Shown here: one piece after another, positions 45,740 through 56,500 of the stretch
How positions within the stretch are numbered: position 1 is the first letter of the stretch
How the letters are laid out: every line of letters begins with the position of its first letter
NCBI GenBank assembly: GCA_002633005.1
Contig: NMRA01000042.1
Span: forward strand, 308,838-372,837
Source of the DNA: Phoronis australis
Taxonomy: Eukaryota; Phoronida; Phoronidae
DNA: 64,000 nucleotides
Direction of reading: 5' to 3'
Made by a program: the position numbers and the translations under genes
The notes under the pieces: generated by a model
Told to the model about the DNA's origin: nothing
What the model saw: the letters and a program-made list of their open reading frames with translations, nothing else
Databases searched by the model: none

Positions 45740-47480
45740 CGCCAACTAGAGCAACGCGGAGCGTTGAAATGCGCCCACGAATGCATTGCAAATGGTGTGC
45801 TTTTAGGGTTATTCATTTTTATCATAAAAATGGCCACTAGATGGCGCAAAAACATACAATCCATCCAAAAACAGGAACATGCCATATTTCATAAAAATCT
45901 GTCAAGGAACTTCAGAGAAACAAAGGAAAACAGAATAAAATGAAATTGCTATTAGTGGGCACAGTGTCCGTTGGATCCGCCTGAAAGTCGTCGTCGTCTG
46001 TTGTTATCTTCATATAAATACACCTACTAAATTTAGTAAAGATCCTGCAGAGGGTTTAGGAGATACAACTATGGGCGTAAAACAAAACTACCACTAGGAG
46101 GCACCACAGTAGTCAGTCACTATCATCAAAGGTCGTCTTCACACTGAGAACATATATGCCAATTTTCAAATGATTTAGTTGATACAGGGGTGGACACCAA
46201 AAAACAAGATTTGAAAACAGCAAAAAAATGGCCACTAGGTGGTGCAAAATACCTCGATTCCATCCAAAAACAGGAAGATAGCGTCATCACACCAATAGAT
46301 GCTGCGCTAGTTTTGAACCTAACTGATATACAAGGGGTTGACAGTTATAGTTAAACAATTTTATGAAAATCTGTTGAGGACCTTTGAAGATACTGATTTA
46401 AACGTAAAAAACTAAAATTGCCACTAGGGGGCACAGCAGTAGTCAGAGCTATCCGAAAGTCGCCGTCATCCGTAGTCAACATCATATTTCTACATACACT
46501 TGCTAAGTTAAGTAAAGATCCTGCGAACGGTTTAGGAGATATAGCCATAGGCGCAACAAAAACAAAGCTGCCACTAGGAGGCGCCACAGTAGTCAAAATG
46601 GTCGGATAATCATCGTCAACCGTCCTCTTTATAGTAAGCACATACATGCCAATTTTCACAATCATCCTTTGAGCGGTTTGGTCGATAGAGGGCTGGACGC
46701 AAAAAACAGACTCGAAAAAAGTAAAAATGGCCACTAGGAAGCGCAAACTACGTCGAATCCATCCGAAAACGGGAGGATAGCGTCACCCCACTAATAGGTG
46801 CCTACATATTAAATTTCATGAAAATCCGTTTGGGGCTTTTGAAGATACAAAGGTAAGCGTAAAAAAATAAAATTGCCACTAGGGGGTACACCGGTAGTCG
46901 GATCTGTCCTAAAGCCGTCGTCGTCCATTGTTAACATCATATAAATATAGTTACTAAATTTCGTAAAGATCCTGCGAACGGTTTAGGAAATACAGCCATA
47001 AGCGCAAAAAAAAAACATCCACTAGGAGGCGCCACAGTAGTCGAAATCGTTGGAAAATCATCGTCAACCGTCCTCTTCATAGTAAGCACATGCTTGCCAA
47101 TTTTCACAATCATCCTTGGAGCGGTTTGGTTGATAGCGGGGTGGACGCTAAAAAACAGACTCAAAAACAGTAAAAATGGCCACTAGGTGGATCAAACTAC
47201 GTCGAATCCATCCGAAAACGGGAGGATAGCGTCACCTCACTAATAGGTGCCTACATACCAAATTTCATGAAAATCCGTTCAAGACTTTTGAAGATACAAA
47301 GATAAGCGTAAAAAACTAAAATTGCCACTAGGGGAAAGTTCGCTCATGCCGTCCCATTCATGAATGGAACATATGTGCCAAATTTCATGAACGTATGTCA
47401 AAGGGTTTTGGAGATAGAGCAGCAGACGCCGGACGGAGATGACGGCATAATGCGTTCACATATAAATATGCAGGCGCATA
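45740..47480 (+). repeat. CTCF-motif-like tandem array 1 (about 150-bp monomers)
   Basis: About ten diverged monomers of roughly 140-190 bp. Each has a core such as TGGCCACTAGATGGCGC (45831) or TTGCCACTAGGGGGCAC (46419), all in one orientation, at about 45831, 46088, 46229, 46419, 46569, 46729, 46873, 47019, 47176 and 47320. Between the cores lies a common segment like CCAAATTTCATGAAAATCCG, then GAGGACTTTGAAGATA. Three core subtypes (GGTGGCGC, GGGGGCAC, GGAGGCGC) follow each other in order. The array begins with a head containing AAATGCGCCCACGAATGCA and ends with a hairpin tail near 47450-47480. Confidence 0.85.
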
Positions 47481-48051
47481 AAAATTGGACATGCAAATTT
47501 TATTTATTTAAAAAATAACGTCTTCAACATGCATGTGGTTAGCATCTGATTAGGTTATGAAGTTTTCACCCGCAACGAAACCGGGAGTATCTCGAAAAGG
47601 CAGCCTGCATTTTAAAAAACATTGACGGTCGTTTTGGACTCCAACTCGACATAGATGAAGACCTCAGCACTCAAAACTGAAATCTTTATTTATGACAATC
47701 GAATTCGCGGCCTTCATACTCCGTGTTTTAAACAGATGGCCACATGACTTAATATACATACGGGTAGTTCGTTATCGTGATCAAAAATGAAATACCGACA
47801 CTTGGTTATTGGTGGAGACAGGCTCAATAACAGGGCACGTGAACGGGTCGTTTAATGCACAAATAATAGCCAACTTTGAGCTCCTTGCAAGCCAGATATC
47901 ACTCCTTATTTGAATGAAGAACAAATTGAGACTAGTTTTATAGCCTAAGCTTTCTAAATGGAAGGTCATTTTATAGTTTTAATTTAACTGATGGTTACTA
48001 AGCAAACATAACAAAATAAAAGTGCAGTTTGAGACAAGCACTAGCTATATT

Positions 48052-48139
48052 ACAAATACACAGCGTATACAATCGTTAATACCTAATAATGCTTTACAAA
48101 TACACAGCGTATACAATCGTTAATACCTAATAATGCTTT
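48052..48139. repeat. Perfect 44-bp tandem duplication
   Basis: Two adjacent copies of a unit starting ACAAATACACAGCGTATAC and ending in AATGCTTT. No difference was seen between them. Confidence 0.9.
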
Positions 48140-49663
48140 ACAATTAATGGTAAATAAATAGTTTACTGAAGAAACTTGTGCAATGATTAAATTAAAAGGC
48201 AGCTCAATACATTCCTTCTAGGTGAAATCCAATATTCCTCACAAATCCATAAAGAATCTCTTCCCAAAATCTTGAGCAAGCTTGTAATTCATAACCATTC
48301 CACAGAAAATATTACATCATCCTGTTATTGCAAACTAAGTATGACAAAAATACAGGTAATATACACTTAGGCATCCTGTTGGTCAGAAATGAACAAGGTA
48401 TTCAGCTCATGGACGTAGATTCTAAATTACGCCAAAATACGATTTAAAGCCTTCTATTCTCGATGGCCTTTTCGGTTTGGGACAAAGAATTTTAACTTGC
48501 AAGAAAAATTGAAATTTCCTTACTTTTATTCAAGACAATGAGATTTTTTCCTTATGACAGTATTTCCATAATGTTAGACTCTATTGCTTTAAATAATTAG
48601 AAAGTGTTGTTACCTTAAGAATTAATGACACAGACCTTAATTTCTAGGAAAACATTTCTTAGAAACCAATTTTTAAGTAGATTTAAAGTCTTTGTATTTG
48701 TGAAACATTGATTCTAGTCTCTGGTAATAAGTAAAGACAAGGAGATGATTGGTCACTTGTATTATAAGACTGATCTATTTTTGTCCATATATGCTACAAA
48801 TGCAACAGCAGTTGGGCTTAATGAGATGCAGAGTCTTCTGAAAGCCTAATGAACATTAAGGAACCTTATTCCTCGGCCATAATTGGAACATAAACAAGAA
48901 AAAACACAGAAAGCAAGGAGGAAGAAAACCATGTTTCTTTCGAGTGAATTTGAATAGGAAACACGGGGGGTGGTTTATAGTATATGTTCTAACTACCACT
49001 TAGTGTTTACATTACCCATTATACATAACATAAATTCCAAAACCTAATAGTTTTGAATAAAATAGTTATTGCAGATTTAGTTTTCCCCACAAAGTCTGTC
49101 CACTGAATCTGTAATGTTCGTACATAAAATGACAGCATCCCAGATCAGTATTGAAGGATAAGGCAACTGTTTTAGTGACATCTCTTAAATTAAATTACGA
49201 TTTTCTGGTTATCCAAGATAAATTTACAAGCTAATTAAATGTCCTCGGCTCTAATTATTCATGCATGCGACACTCTGGAAGTGACATTTGCGGACCGAAT
49301 CATTCCCTGCCAACTTTGCTTATGCAATGATTCAGTGAGGACATCTGTTGATTGCATATTTTTTCTAAGCATTATTTGCCTTTGCAAGTATAGTATTAGA
49401 CTAGAACTCATTTCAGAGGGATTAAGTCATGGTTTGATCTGCAATGGAGGGTTAATGGCTGGAACCTTACAATCGACAGTTACTGTTATACACAGCTTTA
49501 GCTGTGGCGTGAACAGACACTACCGAGCCTCTTACGACAGATCTTGTCATCCATTGGAAATATATGAAACAGAACTCCTATACTCTTCAAGAGCTCATGA
49601 TGCCCGCATCCTGGTACACAACAACTTCCAGGCAGACTGAATAAGACTCATAGAAAGGCAATT

Positions 49664-49827
49664 AATGGTATAGCTTGTTACAAGATGACATACACAATGA
49701 TGTGCCTGATGTCACAGTCCTAAAAACATGTAAACAAAGCTGGTGGGGAAGGATTTGGGCCGTGGACGTCACTTCCACAGTCACGCAAGCATAATCAATT
49801 AGAGCCCGGGGTATTTAATTTAGGGCT
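49664..49827. repeat. Direct repeat at the second contig join, left copy
   Basis: About 160 bp starting AATGGTATAGCTTGTTACAA that recurs right after the N at 50116 with one visible substitution (CTAAAAACATG against CTAAAAGCATG). Confidence 0.92.
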
Positions 49828-50116
49828 GTTCCAGTAAAATCTGTATGGGAGGGGGGGAAGGCACCTTTTTTTCACACCCACCACCCATATTTTTCATTTA
49901 TTTCTTCAGCCCACCACCCATAATTTTTTATAGGTTTGAAATGCAACCACCCGTAATTTTTTTTTGTTCTTGTGGTTGACTGCACAGGCGCTTGAGTTTA
50001 TCTGTTCCTCCATCACCACTAACGTCATTCATTACTAAGAAAACATATGTTTCTTATATATGGTTATTAGCCATCGAGAAATTCGAGCACCTGTGGTTAA
50101 ATGGTGTTATGGGCAN
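49828..50116. other. Unpaired tail with (A/C)CACCC-rich repeat and single-N join
   Basis: About 288 bases present only after the left copy. It starts GGGCTGTTCCAGTAAAATC and contains three CCACCACCC(A/G)TA-type units, so it looks like part of a dispersed element. It ends at N 50116. Confidence 0.6.
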
Positions 50117-50279
50117 AATGGTATAGCTTGTTACAAGATGACATACACAATGATGTGCCTGATGTCACAGTCCTAAAAGCATGTAAACAAAGCTGGTGGG
50201 GAAGGATTTGGGCCGTGGACGTCACTTCCACAGTCACGCAAGCATAATCAATTAGAGCCCGGGGTATTTAATTTAGTTA
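50117..50279. repeat. Direct repeat at the second contig join, right copy
   Basis: It matches 49664-49827 and starts at the base after the N. Downstream sequence then continues into the striatin 3' flank. Confidence 0.92.
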
Positions 50280-51126
50280 GGAAACCAAAAAATCATAATC
50301 TAACCAAAAATGACACTAAAACCTGTTGCCGTCCCCTTTGACTGTTGGCTGACTATCTTAAGCAAGCTATACCAAAACGTGACGGTGACTTCAAACAAAA
50401 CTTCATCGGTGAATTACTTTAACATAAATATCCACGCAGAAAGAAAGCTATGTTAAACCAAAGTATCCAAGTGCAACAGTTCAAGAATTAAAAAGCAGCT
50501 GTACAAAACTAATTTTATTACTAGACGGACGTGAACTGATCCTAAAATAGACACCAAATGGCCACACCACCACTCAATACTTACACAAGTGTTATCCATA
50601 TAATTGTTGGCAAATATACGACTTATTCAAATTTGAGTCACTTCAGGACAAGTCAGCAGAATACAACAAAAGAGAGTTGCACAACTGAATTGGATAACCA
50701 GTATTGTTGACATAATCCACAATGCCCTAAAATATATTATGAAGACAACTGAAACGGAGGCTGATACAGACTATTGTGGAATTAAACAAATTCACAGCAC
50801 TTACACGACACTTCAATCCTTCTTAGGTTTTCATAATTCATAGATGAGAAAAATGGACGTTGAGAACATCCAAGTAATGATATTCACAGATGCTCAAAAG
50901 GCATCAACTTTAACCTATGCATTACTGACCTACACAAGTTCTAATCAAAGGTTGTTTTATAACAGCTCTCCCACACAGGACATCTGATGGACAGATTGAC
51001 TGATGAGAAATCAACACTTCTTTATGGTTTGACATCCTGTTATGTCATTGTGTTAGTATGGTCAACCTGAAGTGCCGTCTTGTGATTCGCAAGCTCTTTG
51101 GAGGGGTGTGGCTAGCAATCAGGGCC

Positions 51127-51186
51127 CAGCTAATGGTGGTGCCTGTCAGCTAATGGTGGTGCCTGACAGCTAATGGTGGTGCCTGA
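51127..51186. repeat. 20-bp tandem triplicate in the striatin 3' UTR
   Basis: Three units of CAGCTAATGGTGGTGCCTG(T/A) just beyond the striatin stop codon. Confidence 0.9.
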
Positions 51187-51296
51187 TAGCCAATTGGTAG
51201 ATCTTCAATACTGATACAACCCGTGACTGCTGAATAAATAGAAGATTTCCAACACACCCTTCCAGAATTACGACATCTTGAGAAAGAGAGAAAGAG

Positions 51297-53506
51297 TTAC
51301 ACAAAGACCTTTGCCAAGGCGTCCGCTCCAGCACTGGCAATGTACGGCTTGGATGGATGGAAAGCCACGTCATATATGGACTCGTCAAACTTCTTTCGGT
51401 GTGAGGTAATTTCTTGGACGCAGGTCTTGCTATCAAGGTTCCACAAACGAATTGAACTATCATGACCTAAAAAGGAAACAAGAAGAATTCATTTCACCAA
51501 CACCCTGATGAGGTACTTAACTTTACAAACCAGTGAAAAAATGTATAATTAGCATTCCATTGCAGGTATATAGCTCTCCCACAAAGCAAAAAGAGGATGA
51601 ACAAGCCAAATCAAAACATTAACTCGCAAAAGTAAAACCAAGTTTCACCTGAAAGGCGAATGTCAAAATATTGCTGTAAAACAGTGAACAGCACAGTGGG
51701 GCAAATGTCCTTCTGACACATAGAATTGTGGATATCAGAGAGGGTCCCAAGTATTTTGGAATGTGCCCATTACAAATGTGAACATTTGACAGACACTAAC
51801 TAACACCCTGTTATTCTATTAACTTACTCCCTGACAATAAATACAATCCATTCGGATCTACAGCTAAACTTGTTACAGCGTCTAGGTGGGCAACCATTGA
51901 ATGAATCATCTTCCCTGTAAAAATGAACAAACAGTTATTGTTGATAAAATGAACATCAGCCGTGAATAATACAAACAGTCATTAATAAGAACAATGCAGT
52001 ATTTAACATTTAGCTTCTAATTATACTACATTGCCAAAACTATTGCCAAATTACAGTATGTGGCCAAAAATACTGCCAGATTCAAAATTTTAGTTTGACT
52101 GAATTTGCAATAAGTCTCCTTCAGTACAATCTCTGTACCATTATCACCAGATATTTTCAAAAAAACTGATCATTCAAACAACCACAGTTTTAATGAGATA
52201 CAAACGTTTCAAGTGATCTACCTGTGATTCACATTTCCTAATATGCATAGCAGACACCTTTAAAGTATATCAACTCACCAGTTGTGTTGTCAAAGAACCT
52301 AATGTGCCGATCTTCATGCGCCGTTATTGTGACAGGCAATGTAGGATGACTGATTAGCCGGTTGATCTGATTGGCTGTAGGTGAGTCTGAAACACAACAT
52401 GTACAACCACAAGTTCAGTACACCTGGAGCCAATGATCAAAGAAAGGCAAAAATGGTTTTAGAAACAGACATGAACAAGAAACACATTCAGAGTCAATGT
52501 GCTTCAACACATTCCATGAACTACAAGATGGCAACTGCATAATACAGGTTACTGTGCATGGCATATCCCTCTCTCTGCCTCCCTCCCACATCCCTTCAAT
52601 GTCAACTCTAGTATGTGCCACATTGTTACCAAGTCATGATATCTTCTACTCACCTACTGTGTTATCTCTAGTCTCTAATTTCATCAACTGTTTACCAGAC
52701 TCCAGGTCAAATACATAAGTGTTTGTAGATGTGTATGACGCGACAATCTGGTCTGCCTCGCAGCGGACAAAGTCAACAGATGTTGGCACACCAGTTTCTG
52801 CACAGAATCAGACAAATTAACATGAAATAGCATTATGGAGCTCGTGCACATTGTTGTCTGTGCACTTGATTATTGATAGTGGATACAACACATCTAAGCA
52901 GACTTCTATAACAACTGCGAATAAAACTGGCCAACCTTCAGCTCACAAAAGTTTGTCTTTTCATTGCCAAGGATAAGCCAGAACACGTACTAGCCACACT
53001 GACTAGAGCAGAGATTGGGGTTTTGAAAAGTTAACAATGGGGCCCGTCTCATTTAGTCTCAGGACACTAAAACAAACATAAAGCCACCCTTAAAAAATTC
53101 TGGAAATATGAAAAAATGCTTTTTATTTAAAACGTACAGTACTTTAAAACTGTACTCAAATGCAATAGGTCAATTTATTCTATGCAGGTATCAAGACTTT
53201 ATGTGTCCTCCCTCAACTGCATGAGGCTTTATGAATTCCCCCTCTACTGTTAAAGGATCATGTAAGCGAGCCAGTAATGGCACACACAGCATCTATTTAC
53301 TATTAAACAACTTATTTGACCGTATCTGCACTCACCGTCCTGTGGCGGGCTGATAGTAGCTATAAGTGGGTTCCTGTTACCGACGTCCCAAAGCCGTATA
53401 GTTCCATCAGCTGAGCATGACAATAGATGCATCTTGGAGCTGTGCACAGATAGTCCCCAGACGGCATCAGTGTGTGCCACCAATGTGTCACTCAGTACAC
53501 TCGAAT
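51297..53506 (-). CDS. STRN: Striatin last five exons: C-terminal WD40 blades
   Basis: Read in gene order: HTDAVWGLSVHSSKMHLLSCSADGTIRLWD, SVDFVRCEADQIVASYT, QINRLISHPTLPVTITAHED, HSMVAHLDAVTSLAVDPNGL and SIRLWNLDSKTCVQE, then DVAFHPSKPYIASAGADALA. The WD and GH-like repeat signatures are intact. The introns are short (about 270-540 bp) with ordinary GT-AG ends. No disruption was seen. Confidence 0.95.
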
Positions 53507-56500
53507 CTGAAGTAGATGGAACATAACAGATGGTGACGGCAAAACTTTAAGAGTCTATGAACATGACCTACCATGATTCGACAAGAAACAATGTCATCTA
53601 TAAACAAGATAAAGGGTATCACAGTAATGGATTTCACAAGAAGACACAAGACAGCAGTTGACCCATGCATGATTATCAGTAGATCGCACAATAGTTTTGG
53701 TGCACATAACTTTTCCTGGTCATGTAATCAACAGTCAGTTGTTATGACTGCATGGGATAATAGTATTGGGAAACGATAAATTAATGTGCCAATGTAGCTG
53801 GACTGGGTGTACTATAATGAATGCTATGCCTTATCAGTATGATCATATATCAAAAGAACACTGGATCTGTCTAACCACACATAAAGCAAGTATTTGTTGG
53901 AAATAATCATTAACAGTTAAACTGATGCCATAGAATAACCAAAAGAATACAAAATTTTGTCCTTTTCACTCGTCCACAGCTGCTTAACTTAAACAAGTGC
54001 AATGACGAACATTGAAATGGGCCCCCGACTACACTGCAAATGGTGTACTCATAGAGGTGTTTATTAGTATCATAAAAACGGCCATTAGACGATGCAGAAT
54101 AGGTTAAACCCATATAAAAATGGGAAGGTGTAGTATCTTTCAGACCACCTGCAATTATATATAAGCAGAATTTGTATGTTAAAACATTTTCCTTGATCTC
54201 ACTTAACCCACATAGCTAAGTGAGGGGCGCTCCAAGCGTGAGGTGCCGCGGGCTCCCCAAAAGTGTCGTATTCATAATTATAACGTATTTGCCAAATTTT
54301 GTGAAAAACTATCAAAGAACGCTGAAGATGGAGACAAACATAACAAGAGCAACGAGAGCACTGAAATGCGCCCACGAATGCACTGCAAACTGTGTGCTTC
54401 AAGGGTGTTTATTTGTATCATAAAAATGGCCACTAGATAGTGCATCAAAAAACTGGAAAATGTCACGGTTTTTTAACAGAAAGCTATTTACCACATTTCA
54501 TGAAAATCCGTCAAGAAACTTTAGCAAAACAGAAAAAATAAAATTGCCACCAGGCGACAAAGCATTCATCGGATCAGCCTGAAAGTTGTCGTCTTCCGTT
54601 GTCAACGTCGACTCCTATAAATACACTTGCTAAACTTAATAAACATTCTGCAGAAGGCTTAGGAGATACACCTAAGGGCGAAAAAAATGGCAATGGGAGG
54701 TGTCACAGTAATTGAAGCCGGAAAATCATCGTCAACCGTCCTCTTCACACTAACAGCACACAAGCTAATATTTACAATCATGGTTTGGTTGCCAGAAAAC
54801 AGTAAAAATGGCCACTAGATGGAGCAAAATACTTCGAATCTGTCTGAAAACCGAAAAATGTCACTGTTTCTTTAAAAGAATGTTATTTAACAAATTTCTT
54901 GAAAATTCGTCGAGGAACTTCATCAGAGAAACAGAGGAAAACAGATAAACATGAAATTGCCGATAGGGGGCAGTTTTAGTTGGACCCATCTGAAAGTCAT
55001 CGTCTTCCGTTGTTAACTGCAAAATTTAATAAAGATCCTGCAGAGGGTTACGGAGATACAGGTGTGCCTGGGCAAAAAACAAAAACAAAACTGCCACTAG
55101 GAGGCGCCATAGTAGTCGAAGTCATTGGAAAAGCATCGTCATTTGTCCTCTTTATAGTAAGAACATACATGCCAATTTTCACAATCATCCTTAGAATGGT
55201 TTGGTTGATGGAGGGACGGACGCCAAAACAATAAAAATGGCCACTAGGTGGCGAAAAATACCTCCATTAGAAAACGGGAGGATAGCGTCACCTAATTAAT
55301 AGATGCCTATGTGCCAAATTTTATGGAAATTCATCGTGGACCTTTGAAGATAGAAAGGTAAACGAAAAAAATAAAATAAAATTGCTACTAGGGGGCACAT
55401 CTATAGTCCAATCTGTCTGAAAGTTGTCGTTGTTCGTTGTCAACTACATATAAACACATTTGCTGCATTTAATAAAGATCATGAGGAGCGTTTAGGAGAT
55501 ACAGTCATGGGCGCTAAAACAAACAAAACTGTCACAAGGAGGCGCTACAGTAGTCGAAATCGTCGGAAAATTATCATCAACTGTCCTCTCGAGGGGTGGA
55601 CACCAAAAAACTGACTCGAAAGTACTAAAAATGGCCACTAGATGGCGCAAAATACTTCGAATCCTTCCAAAAACGAAAGGATAGCGTCACCTCATTAATA
55701 GATGCCTATGTGCCAAATTTCATGAAAATCCGTTGACTCAGAGGACCTTTGAAGATAGAGGCAAACCTAAAAAACTAAAATTGCCACTAAGGGGGCACAG
55801 CGGTATTCGGGTCGGTCCGAAACTCGTCGTCAACCCCATAGGAACACACCTGCCAAATTCCAATAGGATCCTGCAAGGGACTTAGGAGATACAGCCGCGG
55901 ACGCCCGGACAGAGATGACGCCAATATGCACCCACATATAAATATGTGGGCGCATAAAAAGTATATAATTGACACTAAGGGACACAGCAGTAACCAGAGC
56001 TGCTCAAAAGTTGGGGGCAGCCATTCCCACATTGATAAGAAAACACTAGCAAAATTTCACAAACATCCTGCAAAAGATTAAGGAGATACAGTTGTGGATG
56101 CAAAAATGACAAAATGACCACTACGGGCACTACAGTTGTCACACCCGCCCAAAAATCAACCCCAGTTATGGTCTTCTCATCAGGAACACATCGGCTATTT
56201 TACATAATAATACTTTGCGCAGTTCGAGTTGAATGCCAAAAACGGATTCGAAATAATAAATATGGCCACCAGGTGGTGCAAACTCCGTTAAATCTGTCCA
56301 AAATTTGAAAGGCAATGTCGTCTCTTTAATAGAAACCAATTGGCAAATTTCACAAAAATCCATCGATGAACTTCAAAGATAAAGAGGGCAACATAACAAA
56401 TTAAAATTGCCACTAGGGGGCACAACGGTAGTTGGAACAATCTGAAATTCGTTAAAACCTGATTTCAACTTCACTGAACATATCTGGCAAATCTCACTAA

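Larger units (their letters stand above)
47481..51296. other. Presumed striatin 3' UTR and intergenic DNA
   Basis: AT-rich sequence. On the minus strand an AATAAA (TTTATT on plus at 50514-50519) could end the striatin UTR, and others lie near 48526 and 47685, so the end is not fixed. The region contains a 44-bp duplication, an N-associated duplication and a 20-bp triplicate, described separately. Confidence 0.4.

Noticed and set aside
46351-46746. Minus-strand open frame of 131 codons
   Set aside because: It is made of tandem monomers of the CTCF-like array; the repeated peptide blocks follow the DNA repeat.
49239-49640. Open frame of 133 codons in the striatin 3' flank
   Set aside because: No recognisable domain, no splice partners, and it is antisense to the presumed striatin UTR.
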